From: Mesodorylaimus sp. YZB2_4
Taxonomy: Eukaryota > Nematoda > Enoplea > Dorylaimida > Dorylaimidae
DNA: 64,000 nucleotides
Direction: 5' to 3'
NCBI GenBank assembly: GCA_030248295.1
Contig: JASANH010000897.1
Span: 1 to 64,000, forward strand
A program made the position numbers and the translations under genes. Below the pieces are notes generated by a model that was not told the DNA's origin, did not search any database, and saw only the letters and a list, made by a program, of their open reading frames with translations. Positions 24,026 through 34,349 of the stretch are shown one piece after another. Numbering within the stretch: position 1 is the first letter of the stretch; every line of letters begins with the position of its first letter.

Positions 24026-25252
24026 CTACTTGAACATGCGGCTGAATTTCTCAGCAACAAATCTTACTCGTTCAATAAATGAGCGACGAAACTTTTCCAG
24101 GAAAATCAGATAAGCGATAAATAGCTCCCCGTTAGCCAGGGCTAAAACACAAAGCGAGATAAGACTGAAATAATTTGCTGTTACGATAGCTGTGTCAACG
24201 AAATATCTGAAGTTAGCTGAACAAGGGTCACCACTTTTCACCCTAAATCCTTCTTGCCCTTGTCCAGGTGCAACTGTCAGCTCCAGCAAACCTATCTTTT
24301 TGATGAATAAATAACCTGTAAAAAGACTAGATACAAGCAACTCGAACATCATCACAACCGTGTCAATAATTTGGAACCTGCAAAGCATCATCATGGACTT
24401 ATGCTCTTTGACAGCCTCGGGTGCTGTTAAAGAAGTGGCGATCTGGCGAGATCTGCGACCCAATTTTGTGATGACCGCGATCGAAAAACAAATAAGACTA
24501 ATAAGCAAAGGAACTTTGATGAACGGAATGATATAGAGAGAAATGTAATCATCGTAAAGGCCGGCACCATTGCTTGCCCACGCCAAGGCTCGAATTTTTG
24601 GCCTAGTTCCGTTACCATAGGGAACGTAGTCCACGTACATTTCAGAGAGCACTTCTAGTTCGAGGCATCCGACCAGAAAAGAAACAGAAAAGGAAATAGC
24701 ATAGTATTTCCACAGTTTCAGCTGGCCATAGAAAGTTACAAAACGGACAGCCATTACACGATCAAGGGACATGAAGTAGGAAAGCACGCACAGGTTGAGC
24801 CTGATGGCCCGACGCCAGCATTCCGCTCCTACATTCGCCACGTAGTAGGCCACAGGGTTCGTGTGGGGCTCGGGGTACAGGGTCAACACTGCTTCTAATG
24901 TGATCAAAAGAGACTGGGTGAGCTGACCAAGGGCGATGAAACGAAGAAACACAAAGATTGAGCCAGTCAGGTTGCGAGATGTAAGGGTGAAGAGGAGGAG
25001 AAGATTACAAACCAGCCCGATCGGCCCAACAATGTTAAGTGATATATGGTATTTGATAAAAGTAGTTACGAATGCCGCGTAAGATTGCATGATTTGAAAA
25101 TTCCATTGACAATACGATGTGATATCCTGACACGACCACACGCACCCTTCCGTCTTATTGCCCACACTTATCAGTTTTTCATTGAATAATTTGCACGATT
25201 TCACCTCCACCGGCAGGGACCCACATTTTTCATAAAATTCAGTGGTGTTCAT
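24026..25252 (-). CDS. Rhodopsin-type GPCR, copy 1 (408 aa)
   Basis: A single-exon minus-strand gene with ATG at 25252. A Cys-rich extracellular N-terminus with an N-glycosylation site (residues 1-50) is followed by seven hydrophobic segments: TM1 near IVGPIGLVCNLLLLFTL (GxxCN form of the GN motif), TM2 FVFLRFIALGQLTQSLLI, TM3 ending LDRVMAVRF (DRV in place of DRY), TM4 YYAISFSVSFLVGCLE, TM5 YIIPFIKVPLLISLICF, TM6 near IIDTVVMMFELLVSSLF, and TM7 YFSLISLCVLALANGELFIAYLIF, then a basic tail. The layout fits class A peptide-type receptors acting at the plasma membrane. The ligand is unknown. Its convergent neighbour encodes a secreted cysteine-rich peptide. The closest relative seen is the paralog at 29554-30756. 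Confidence 0.85.
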   Translation of the reverse strand: MNTTEFYEKCGSLPVEVKSCKLFNEKLISVGNKTEGCVWSCQDITSYCQWNFQIMQSYAAFVTTFIKYHISLNIVGPIGLVCNLLLLFTLTSRNLTGSIFVFLRFIALGQLTQSLLITLEAVLTLYPEPHTNPVAYYVANVGAECWRRAIRLNLCVLSYFMSLDRVMAVRFVTFYGQLKLWKYYAISFSVSFLVGCLELEVLSEMYVDYVPYGNGTRPKIRALAWASNGAGLYDDYISLYIIPFIKVPLLISLICFSIAVITKLGRRSRQIATSLTAPEAVKEHKSMMMLCRFQIIDTVVMMFELLVSSLFTGYLFIKKIGLLELTVAPGQGQEGFRVKSGDPCSANFRYFVDTAIVTANYFSLISLCVLALANGELFIAYLIFLEKFRRSFIERVRFVAEKFSRMFK

Positions 25253-25520
25253 TGTGGACCGCGTTGATACTCACCGTCAGACTGTGACGCTGGGGCTTAT
25301 GTAACAAAGTCTTCTGATGGCGCAGAAAAAGCCGAGTTGGTGGATAGATATAATGCTTTTTTCTGAAACACCTGCAAATTATAATCTAGCCCTCGGGATA
25401 AGGGTGGCTATTGATCAAAGTTGGGCTTTTTCTAGTCGAAACCTGCCGAGATAGCTTCTTTGGCAGACGCATCAGAGAAGAAATTCGCAGTATCCGACCA
25501 AGGCTTGCATGGGCACACTT
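25253..25520 (-). promoter_or_regulatory. Conserved upstream region of GPCR copy 1
   Basis: The roughly 270 bases upstream of the start codon are almost identical to 30757-31030 upstream of GPCR copy 2, clearly more alike than the 3' halves of the two coding regions. They probably contain the shared promoter. No TATA box is obvious. Confidence 0.5.
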
Positions 25521-27119
25521 CACCATTACAAGACAGTGTGCGTGCAATCATTCTGTATGTCAGGTGTCACTGTCTCTACCAAATGACTGCCCCCAGTCAC
25601 CAGCCACTTGTCACTATGATGGGTACAGAGTGATCCCTACGAAACAAGCAGATAAACAGATAGGACAAAGAGTTATTTGTGACACAGGACTACCTGGAAT
25701 TCACTGTGTGTTGCAGTCGTTTCCTCAGTGGATCAACTAGTATAGTGATTGGCGACTGTGGAGATTTTGGTATGTAGGGTGGCAGCTTTTTGTTGGGTGA
25801 GAAGACAAATTTACAGTTGTCACCATCTTTTTGAATTTTTCTGTGCTATGCCCTGCCATTTTTTCTGGCCAATGAGATAAGTCTCAAAGGTACTGCATGG
25901 TATTTTTCACTTCAAACGCTTGGAGATGTTGTGTGATTGTTTAAACATTTTCAGTAAAATATATTATTTAACTTCTTTGAGATGCAATAAAAACTTTCGG
26001 ACGCTGGCAACCAGAGTCACCAAAATGTTTGTCAACATCTCCAAATTGTATGACGGTAGCTTCTAATGACTTTTTTAAATTTTTGGATTTTTCTCAAGCG
26101 TCCATGGGGCTCTAAAAAAAAGGGCTAAGTTTTCAGGGCATTCAAAGGCATGACCTTCGCAAAAACGAAACCATTTTCTAGAATTAATCAAGCAGTCGCT
26201 GTTATTCCATGTTTTCAAGAACAATGTGAGACAGGTGAAATTATATTTTAATTGCTTTCCCAGAAATGTCTAATCGATTTCTGATATTGTGCATCGACTG
26301 AAGAGAGCATTTCTTGCGCCCCATATTTTAGTGACCTTACCCGTTGGCCGCAACACTATTCCTGTCCCACGAAAGACCCTGTCACGAACGGGAAGGGGCT
26401 TTGCCGAAACTGATCGTGGAAAAGATATTCGATGCTGGCGAGATGTAGGAAAATGCTTTATCAGATGGTCACTTTCCTTGCTCTTACAATTACAGTAGTG
26501 CACTTTTACGATTTTTGGCTAGAGTTTATGGCTTGCATCCCAAACAGTATAAAAAATCTCTTTCAAAATCGCGAAATGCACAACTAAGGGTAGAAACTGC
26601 ATCCCACCGATATAGGGCGCTTTAGAAAGCTTTCGAACGATTTCCAATTGAAAGCGCTTGCCGTTCGCGGCAGGGTCCTTTCGTGAGACAACAGGTGTCC
26701 GAATTGTGGGTACATGCCCCGATGTCACGCTTCATTCCACAGACAAAGATATTGTAGGATAGAGATAGTTGTTGAGGGGCACCTGGTCATTTTCGACTAA
26801 AGTCATTTGCTTGCATCCAAAAAATTTTTAAAAAGCGCCTGTAGTGACACATAATTGAAGACCGTAGAAACTGTATTCAGCTGTTAGAGGGCGCTCTATA
26901 ACTCGTTAGGGATCCACCACTTGACAGTACCCGCTGAGTCGCCCAGAGCCAGGTGTGCAATGCCAGTGACGGGCTTACTAAACTGCTGTCGAAGACCGGT
27001 TCCCACTCTGAGAACGGGCTTACTAAACTGCCGTCCTCAGCAGGAACACAATTGCGGCCTCCCAGTCAGGGTTTCTGGCCCAAGCAATACGGGACCAACA
27101 CCTTAGCCAACATAGCGGG
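25521..27119. other. Spacer between duplicated segments, no gene recognised
   Basis: It contains the right end of segment A (to about 26,790). Near 26,963-27,032 a 19-nt word (ACGGGCTTACTAAACTGC plus one variable base) occurs twice, 48 bases apart. No convincing gene. Confidence 0.4.
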
Positions 27120-27174
27120 TCTTCACTACAGTACACTAGATTTGGTAACAGGGGTTATACGAGGTCGCAATCCT

Positions 27175-27325
27175 TATGTAAGGATTGTGAGACGACTCCC
27201 CACCATGTCGTTTCCCCTACCATACGTGTATAGAAACCGCGGCTATTCAAATTTTGAGCCGAAGTCTAGGAACAAGTGCTCATGCACAAATTGTCTTCAC
27301 TTATCCTAAAAGATGTGGAATATCC
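27175..27325 (-). repeat. Dispersed repeat family R1, copy 4
   Basis: This is the reverse complement of the flank and first zigzag units of copy 3 (18955-19145), including CGGCTATTCAAATTTTGAGC and CACCATGTCGTTTCCCC. Confidence 0.55.
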
Positions 27326-27689
27326 CATTATGTGATAGCGACCTGAAACATTTGCTGCGTGTCTGCTCGTTTGACCACGCTAGCCTGGTCTGATTGTGAG
27401 GGCAAAAAACACGAGCCTAAAATTTTTAATTGATTTCCAGAGTTTAGCAATTTTGCATTTGTAATTTGAACCCTACCTTGATCAGCAGAGAAAAGCTGGG
27501 TTGGAAACATGCACTTTTATTGGCAGCGCGTCAAGTATCCCAACAGAAGTATGTAGGGAGCTCAAAAAGTTTTTAGCCCGAGTACCTTACACATCTGCAC
27601 ACAGCTGCAGCAGCGAAATTAACCTTTACATGCCCACATCCTACACCTATCGTGCTGCCAAATACATCCTTTCACACTGATGCTGCCCT

Positions 27690-27850
27690 ATGCAGCCCAA
27701 GTCCTACCTGCACATCAGGCGAAAAATTTGGGTTGGGGAAACGACACGGTTGGGGAATCCTCACAGTAGGAGAGTCGGCTCACGTCTCAGTGAGTCGATT
27801 CCCCCACCAGGCACGGTAAAGTGTGGGAATCGTCACGGGACCATTATAAG
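27690..27850 (-). repeat. Dispersed repeat family R1, copy 5
   Basis: It reads CCTGCACATCAGGCGAAAAA then GGGGAAACGACACGG and GTGAGTCGATTCCCCC, the reverse orientation of copies 1 and 2, including the GATGTGCAGG flank. Confidence 0.55.
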
Positions 27851-28320
27851 TGCCTCTTATCATCAAGAAATTACGTCAGTGTGAGTGTACTCTTACTGTA
27901 ATTTATACAACTTTGCTTAGAGGGAGCTGAACTGTTAGCAGGACTCTCACCACCGCTTCTGTAGTCTACCTGGAATAATTCAATTATTTCAAAACAAAGT
28001 TTATTATCACAATGGCTAGAAATGGTTTAGGATGGTTGTTGCACACTGAATGAAGCAAACCTTACTGTTCATTTTGCGCCAGAAGCGCGGCAGAGCACAT
28101 GATTAGAGGTCTATCAGGATAGAGATAGTGGGATGAGCCAAAGAGCTGACTATCGGCATTGGTTTTAAGGCCGTTTCAAAAGGGAATTGTGCTTGATTTT
28201 CAAAAGCCCCTGAAAGCATTTTAGGGCATACTGCTCACCCGCAACTTCGGTGCAATATATCAAAGCAGGCTGGTGGCTGTAGCAAGAATAAGGGATACCA
28301 GTGTCCATTACCTACAGCAC

Positions 28321-29083
28321 ACGTATGATTCGAAAATTCATTCAGCTCCCTCCTCGTTTGTGATCCCCTCCAAGGACCAATTCGGTCTTATAATTTCCCT
28401 TAAACAGCTTACCCGGGGTAGCGTAGGGTAGGCGGGCAAAAGTGTTACTTAGCTTCTCTATTTGGGAGAACATATGCCATAAATGTGCGGTACATTTTAA
28501 TTTCTGTTCAAATAATTCCCCTCGAATATTTTTCCCGCTTCACAGCTCCCTTTGAAAAAAATAATTTTTATTGGATATTATTTGATTGCGGTATATTGTA
28601 GTTTTGACGCTGACACGCATGTAATTCAGGTGGTCTGTCTGATCGTGAGGCCGAATAAACGGCTACCTTGCTATACATCACTCCTACTCATTTTGTAGCT
28701 GCTCTAAAATGTTTTTGTCTATGATATTTTTAAAATTGAAAGACTATGTGTCTATGGTAATCTAAAGCAAAACTGGGTTTGCACTGGGCCCTAACCTTGG
28801 CGTTGAAGCACTAAATGATGGTAACACACATTATCAAGGAGGCGACAGCTGGTGTGTTCAAGTCAAACAGCAAGTAAAACTCATCTCAAGTAGCCAGTTC
28901 CGCCCAGATGCCTTAAGGATGGTTTTAAATTGTCCTGGAAGACCTCCAGAGGCTGCCGCTACACATGACTCAACGACCCCAGACCCTGCATTTCGTTTCG
29001 CAAAGGCACCCACCAAAAAAACAGAGGAGCGACGCTGTGGAAGTGCTGATTTTTTGTGTGAACGAAATTGTATGTGATAAGGA
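28321..29083. other. Intergenic, upstream of the broken peptide gene
   Basis: No gene recognised. From about 28,800 the sequence matches the region upstream of the intact peptide gene (from 23,140). Confidence 0.4.
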
Positions 29084-29368
29084 TGCAAAACTTTTTGCTG
29101 GTTTGTCTGATTGCTTTGTCGTTGGTCACCACAAATAATGCAGCTGCGGTAAGAGCAATTCTATAATTCAAAATAAAACTGTGTACTCCTGCAATAAACC
29201 GTACTTTTCGTTAGGTTGGCACACAGGATCAGAGTCAGTTTCTTCACGGCTCTTTTGTCACAGCAACGTGGGAATCTAATATCCAAGGACTTATTGGTAG
29301 AAAAGAATGTTGCGAGTTCTGTTTTCCGTTTTTTTTGCGACCCTGGATGCGTTGAAACTTTTTGTTGA
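29084..29368 (+). pseudogene. Second copy of the six-cysteine prepropeptide gene, broken
   Basis: Exon 1 (29084-29149) encodes a signal peptide of the same length as in the copy at 23468 (MQNFLLVCLIALSLVTT). The intron again ends in TTAG, with exon 2 from 29215. Two defects are visible. The dibasic Lys-Arg of the intact copy is replaced by Thr-Trp. A run of eight T at 29329-29336 shifts the frame by one base inside the cysteine block, so as read the protein stops at 29353-29355 and loses the last three cysteines. The homologous stop codon lies at 29366-29368. A sequencing error in the T run would explain only the shift, not the lost processing site. It lies 186 bp from, and convergent with, GPCR copy 2. 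Confidence 0.7.
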
Positions 29369-29553
29369 AATATCGTCAGAATATTCTTTTTGCATCAGAT
29401 ATATTTCCATATTTTGAATGTATGTACATGTATGTAAATAGTACGTAATTTATCACAGTAGCAAAAGTTCATAAAATATTTTAATTTTTTCCGTGCACAT
29501 TACAGAAAGATCAGATAAGTGCATTTGAAGCTCACTCGTATTTACACAGCCTG

Positions 29554-30756
29554 CTATCTGCCAGTTACAAATTTAACCCGCTCAATAAAAGAGTGACGGA
29601 ACTTTTTCAAGAAAATCAAATAAGCAAAAAATAACTCCCCATGACCCAGCGCCAACACACATAAGGATATCAGACTGAAATAATAAGATAACACTAGGTT
29701 TGAATCAACGAAATATCTTAAAGTCACAGAACAAGAGCCACTAGCCTTGGTCCGAAGCTGTCCTTCGCCACCTGCGACTGTAAATTCTAAGAGTCCCATG
29801 TTCTTAAATACTAGATAAATTGTGTAGAGGCTAGAAACAAGCAGATCCAATACAATCACAACCGTTTCAACAACTTGGAACCTGCAAAGGACCATCATGG
29901 ATTTGTGCTCTTTAATAGCCTCGGGTGCTGTTAGAGACTTGGCAATTTGGACCGATCTTCTCGACAGTTTTTTGATAACTGCAATGGCGGAACAAACGAG
30001 ACTAATTAGCACAGCAAATTTGATTGATGGAATAATAAACAAGGAAATGTATTCATTATATGGACCAACACCAGCAAGTGCCCACCACCTGGCTCGCATT
30101 TTTGGCCTGGTCCCGTTACCATAAGGAACGTAGTCCACGTACATTTCAGAGAGTACTTCCAACTCGAGGCATCCGACGAGAAAAGAAACAGAAAAGGAAA
30201 TGGCATAGTATTTCCACAGTTTCAGCTGGCCATAGAAAGTTACAAAACGGACAGCCATTACACGATCAAGGGACATGAAACAGGACAGAACGCACAGGTT
30301 GAGCCTGATCGCCCGACGCCAGGTTTCCGCTCCTATGCTCGACAAATAATAGGCCACAGTGTTCGTGTGGGGCTCTGGGTACAGGGTCAACACTGCTTCT
30401 AATGTGATCAAAAGAGACTGGGTGAGCTGACCAAGGGCGATGAAACGAAGAAAAACAAAAATTGAACCGGTCAGGCTGCGAGATGTAAGGGTGAAGAGGA
30501 GGAGAAAATTACAAACCAGGCCGATCGGCCCAACAATGTTAGTTGATATATGGTATTTGATGAAAGTAGTTACAAACGCCGTGTAAGATAGCGTGATTTG
30601 AAAATTCCATTGACAATACGATGTGATATCCTGACACGACCACACGCACCCTTCCGTCTTATTGCCCACACTTATCAGCTTCTCGTAAAATAATTTGCAC
30701 GATTTCACCTCCACCGGCAGGGACCCACATTTTTCATAAAATTCAGTGGTGCTCAT
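29554..30756 (-). CDS. Rhodopsin-type GPCR, copy 2 (400 aa)
   Basis: A single-exon minus-strand paralog of the gene at 24026-25252, intact from ATG 30756 to stop. The same seven hydrophobic segments and LDRVMAVRF at the end of TM3 are present. The block from TM3 through the second extracellular loop (SLDRVMAVRFVTFYGQLKLW and onward to DYVPYGNGTRP) is identical in protein, while TM5 to the C-terminus has many substitutions, and the third extracellular region is shorter and changed. This pattern suggests either gene conversion of the 5' half or relaxed constraint or altered ligand preference in the 3' half. The neighbouring peptide gene copy is broken, yet this receptor stays open, so it is probably still used. 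Confidence 0.85.
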   Translation of the reverse strand: MSTTEFYEKCGSLPVEVKSCKLFYEKLISVGNKTEGCVWSCQDITSYCQWNFQITLSYTAFVTTFIKYHISTNIVGPIGLVCNFLLLFTLTSRSLTGSIFVFLRFIALGQLTQSLLITLEAVLTLYPEPHTNTVAYYLSSIGAETWRRAIRLNLCVLSCFMSLDRVMAVRFVTFYGQLKLWKYYAISFSVSFLVGCLELEVLSEMYVDYVPYGNGTRPKMRARWWALAGVGPYNEYISLFIIPSIKFAVLISLVCSAIAVIKKLSRRSVQIAKSLTAPEAIKEHKSMMVLCRFQVVETVVIVLDLLVSSLYTIYLVFKNMGLLEFTVAGGEGQLRTKASGSCSVTLRYFVDSNLVLSYYFSLISLCVLALGHGELFFAYLIFLKKFRHSFIERVKFVTGR

Positions 30757-31254
30757 TGTGGACCGCGTTGATACTCACCGTCAGACTGTGACGCTGGGGC
30801 TTATGTAACAAAGTCTTCTGATGGCGCAGAAAAAGCCGAGTTGGTGGATAGATATAATGCTTTTTTCTGAAACACCTGCAAATTATAATCTAGCCCTCGG
30901 GATAGGGGTGGCTATTGATCAAAGTTGGGCTTTTTCTATTCGATACCTGCTGAGAAAAGCTTCTTTGGCAGACGCATCAGAGAAGAAATTCGCAGTATCC
31001 GACCAAGGCTTGTATTGGCACAGTTCGCCATAACAAGACAGTGCGTGCAATCATATAATGGCAACTGTCACTATCTCTACCAAATGACTGTTCCTGATCA
31101 CCGATCAGTATAACGGGTACAGAGTGATCTCCTGCGTGAAAGCAGATAGACAGACAGAACAACTGTACGACAGACAGTGATTTGCCGCACAGGTCTTATA
31201 AAGCTTATCTCCCAGCCATTTTCTGTTCGTTGCAGTCGTTCCATAGGTCAAGGG

Positions 31255-31395
31255 TCAGTTCCCCTGCCATATAATCTTTCGCGTGATGTGCAGGTGCGAC
31301 TTGGGTTGTAGAAGGCAGTGCGAGTGTGATATGCTTGTATAGGATGTGAGTAATGAGCAGTGTAAAGTACAAGATGGGATCATTGACACGCTGCC
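31255..31395 (+). repeat. Dispersed repeat family R1, copy 6 (flank only)
   Basis: GATGTGCAGGTGCGACTTGG through GTGTAAAGTACAAG matches the flanks of copies 1 and 2. The zigzag array is missing. Confidence 0.55.
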
Positions 31396-31876
31396 CATAC
31401 GAGTGCATGTAAGATAAAACCAGTTTTCTATAATCAAGGCATGGCAGTCCCAAATGCAAAAACTAAGTAGGGTACCTAATACCGGAGATCAACAAAAGGG
31501 GAAGATGTGCATTTACTTAATGGGATTTTAGTAAATTCGCCGACATGGCAGCTGCAGATGTTGGCGAAACAGTTTTCTCACTCTGGAACACTTTGGACTC
31601 GTCTTCGTTGTCCTTCGACCAGGCGAGCGTGGTCCAAGTGCCAGCACCTCCTGTTGCAAGCTAGCAGGCAGAGCAATGGCCGAACCTTCAATCACGCGAC
31701 CACCAGGGTCACCAAAGTGTTTGTCAACCATAGAGCCATGTCTGCACGGAATGGCCTGTGAACATGCTAATTTGAAATTTTAAAAATGTCCACTGTGCTG
31801 TTGAAAAGGGCCCCAGGTTTACAGAGCATTCGAAGTTATGACCTTTTCAATGAACGAAACCCTTGTCTAGAATTAA

Positions 31877-32101
31877 TTAGCCGCCCATTCGATTGTCAAT
31901 TTGTTCGATTATCTTTTCCACCTGCTGCTGTTTTTCCAGCTTTTCGAGAGCCAGGTCCAGGTGAAATTGGATTATCATTGCTTTCTTGAAAATTTCTAAT
32001 CGAACTTTGCCATTCTGCTTATCCATCGACCCAAGATAACACTTGTTGCGCCAGCTTATAGTGACTTCACTGGGCTTGTCCCACAAAAAAGACTCCGTCA
32101 T
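31877..32101 (-). CDS. Uncertain reading frame, possible terminal exon
   Basis: A 74-codon minus-strand frame ends in an amphipathic, Lys/Glu/Gln-rich stretch (ALEKLEKQQQVEKIIEQI) that could form a coiled coil. The equivalent place in segment A (about 26,160-26,390) is interrupted and diverged, so there is no sign of protein-level conservation. It may be a decayed exon or chance. Confidence 0.2.
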   Translation of the reverse strand: MTESFLWDKPSEVTISWRNKCYLGSMDKQNGKVRLEIFKKAMIIQFHLDLALEKLEKQQQVEKIIEQIDNRMGG

Positions 32102-33173
32102 GAACCAGGAATGGCTTTTGTCGAAAGTTTCAGGGAGATGGTCAATGCTGTCGACAGTTTTGTAGAAAAATGCTCTATCAAGTGGGAACTTTTTTGCTTT
32201 ATGTGCACTTTTACAATTTTTGACTGGAGTTGTTTGGCTTTCACCCCAAACATTTATAACAAATCTCTGAGAATCGTGAAATGCATATTGAAGGTAAATT
32301 CATCTAGCTGATAGGAAGTTCTGTATAAAGCTGTCGATCAGTTGCCACTGAAAATTCCCTGAGAAAAGCGCTTGCCGTTCGTGACAGGGGCTGCGGGTAA
32401 AGGCCCCGGTCTCGCGATTCATTCCACAGACAAGGACTAATGTAGGACAGAGACAGTTGTTGAGGGTTCTCTGGCCAAACAACAACCCAGGCTTCAACGT
32501 GGGCCCATTTATTATGACTTTCCTCAGCCCATCGTCGCCGTAAGATAATACAGACCTTGCACCCTGGTCTGGCCTCATCGGTTTTTTCAGCATGTTAAAC
32601 GCAAACATGCAGAACATTCAAGGAAACGAGGCACCTAAATTAAAACCCACGTTCATGCGTTGCAATGACACCAGTGACTTCCCTTGGCACCTGACACTTA
32701 CAGTACAGAGCTGTAACTATGATCAACACAAAGGCTAGCTGGTTAGAGAAATTCCATTCCGCAAACGTTCGAAAAGTAGACATTTAGCTGAAGCCAGAGT
32801 AATTGCCCCCCCCCCTCCGCTCCACAGGGACATTAGGGTAAGATGTCAAACTGGCCCTGCCCAGGAGATACATACTACTGGTGAGAATTTTCTGTACCTC
32901 GCCTCGACGGCCGCTAGGGCGGGGTAACAGATCTTATGTGAGTCTAGAACCTGTCAAGTGCATGTATTTGCTTGGATAAGGAGTGAAATGAAGATGATGA
33001 TAATGATCGCATGCTGCATCACAATCCCAATTGCAAGCTCTCTCTCCGGCATGCAGTTAAAAACAGCCATGTGCGAATTTAGCTGGCAGCACCTTGCCAG
33101 ATCGCTGGTAAAAACTTTTTATGACACAGCTTGCAGTAAAAGCAGCTGGCAGCGGCGGCAAGGATGGTGGAAG

Positions 33174-34341
33174 TAGGGTTGGGAAACGTTAATGTTGATA
33201 ACGATATTTAACGCCGTTAACGGCAATTTTTTTGGGCAACGACATTTTAACGGTAACGGTAACAATATCTATTTTTAGATAACGCGTTATAACGGCAGCG
33301 GTATCTTTTGCATGCCAGAAAACGCATTTTTCAAACATAGGCAACAAGCTTACGATTAGGTTATCCAGACAGCACAGAGCGCATAAAATTCACTAAATCA
33401 GTTCACGGGCAGAAGGCTGTACGGGGGGGGGGGGGGCTGTATTCTTTTCACCTTTCCCCCACATAAAATTTTGTGGGGATCCCCTCAAAAGCTTCCTTGG
33501 GTGTGAGCAAAGGAAACTTATTTGGGGCTCAGAGTTGTGCTGCCTAGATGTGCATCAGTCAACGTGACTGCGTTAATGTGAGTGAGTTTCCGTGACAGTT
33601 TTGCACCTCAGCAAAGACTTAAATAACTTATAGACACTCATTCATCTTACAGGTCAGTGAACTCGATTAATGCACTGTGCACGTAGGAAAACTTTTACAT
33701 CAGTTTTAGATTTCACAAAGACTTTCTGATTTGTGCGATCATCATCAGAGAAAATCGATCAGGGAAACCCGTAGGAGTCACGCCTCACTACAGTATAATC
33801 ATTGGCTCATTGCGTAATGCTTCGTAAGACCTTCCGCAGAACATCTCAAAATTCTGCAGTTGATAAAGTCTATTGAAAATCAGTGGTCACTTTATTATTC
33901 CAGTTCGAAAACGGACAGATTTTGCTAACGATATGCTGCAATAAAGCAGCAGCAATTAACAGAGATATCCCCTCCCTTCACGCAGTCCGCGGCTGGCAAA
34001 AATATACTGTACAGTAGTCTGCTGCTTTTCTGCTGGTTGAAATGGGAAAGGGGGATTTTTACCTCGCGGGATTTTTACACGCAAGGGGACTAGAGAGCTT
34101 CTTGGGGATACCTGCTTTTAGGAATAAATAGGTAGGATTGAAATTTCAGTATGTATGATAAATGGCGGACAATTAATATAACAGCCCGCAAACCCGCAAC
34201 TTTTGAAAAATAACAATATTATACGCGTTACCCTATTTTTTAGAACGCGTTAACGACTTACACGATAACGATTTCTTTTTTGCGCCTTATCGTTAACGGT
34301 CACGATAAACGATATCTTTCGAGCTAACGATATCAACACTA
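33174..34341. mobile_element. Non-autonomous hAT-type DNA element (1168 bp)
   Basis: It is flanked by a perfect 8-bp target duplication, GGTGGAAG at 33166-33173 and 34342-34349. The ends are inverted: TAGGGTTG on the left and CAACACTA (reverse complement TAGTGTTG) on the right, followed on both sides by clusters of GATAACG/CGTTAAC words typical of hAT subterminal repeats. Eight-base duplications are the mark of hAT transposases. The interior has no transposase frame and contains a G run near 33424, so it must rely on a transposase elsewhere. Confidence 0.88.
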
Positions 34342-34349
34342 GGTGGAAG

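Larger units (their letters stand above)
21090..26790. repeat. Tandem segmental duplication, copy A
   Basis: Colinear matches to copy B are: about 21,090-21,600 with 27,120-28,320 (interrupted by R1 sequence in B); 23,140-23,760 with 28,800-29,370 (peptide genes); 24,026-25,560 with 29,554-31,060 (GPCR genes and their upstream DNA); and 26,030-26,760 with 31,680-32,440. Order and orientation are the same throughout, so this is a direct duplication with a unit of about 5.5 kb, since modified by insertions. Confidence 0.85.
27120..32450. repeat. Tandem segmental duplication, copy B
   Basis: The second copy of the unit described at 21,090-26,790, in the same orientation. It has gained R1 repeat material at 27,175-27,325, 27,690-27,850 and 31,255-31,395, and lacks much of the 21.6-23.1 kb sequence of copy A. 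Confidence 0.85.
31061..33165. other. Right part of segment B, no firm gene
   Basis: It contains R1 copy 6 (31255-31395), a stretch matching 26,030-26,760 of segment A, and a weak minus-strand reading frame listed separately. A C run is seen near 32807. Confidence 0.4.

Noticed and set aside
26921..27309. Overlapping plus-strand frames in the duplication spacer
   Set aside because: They run through a short internal repeat and R1 sequence without protein-like features.
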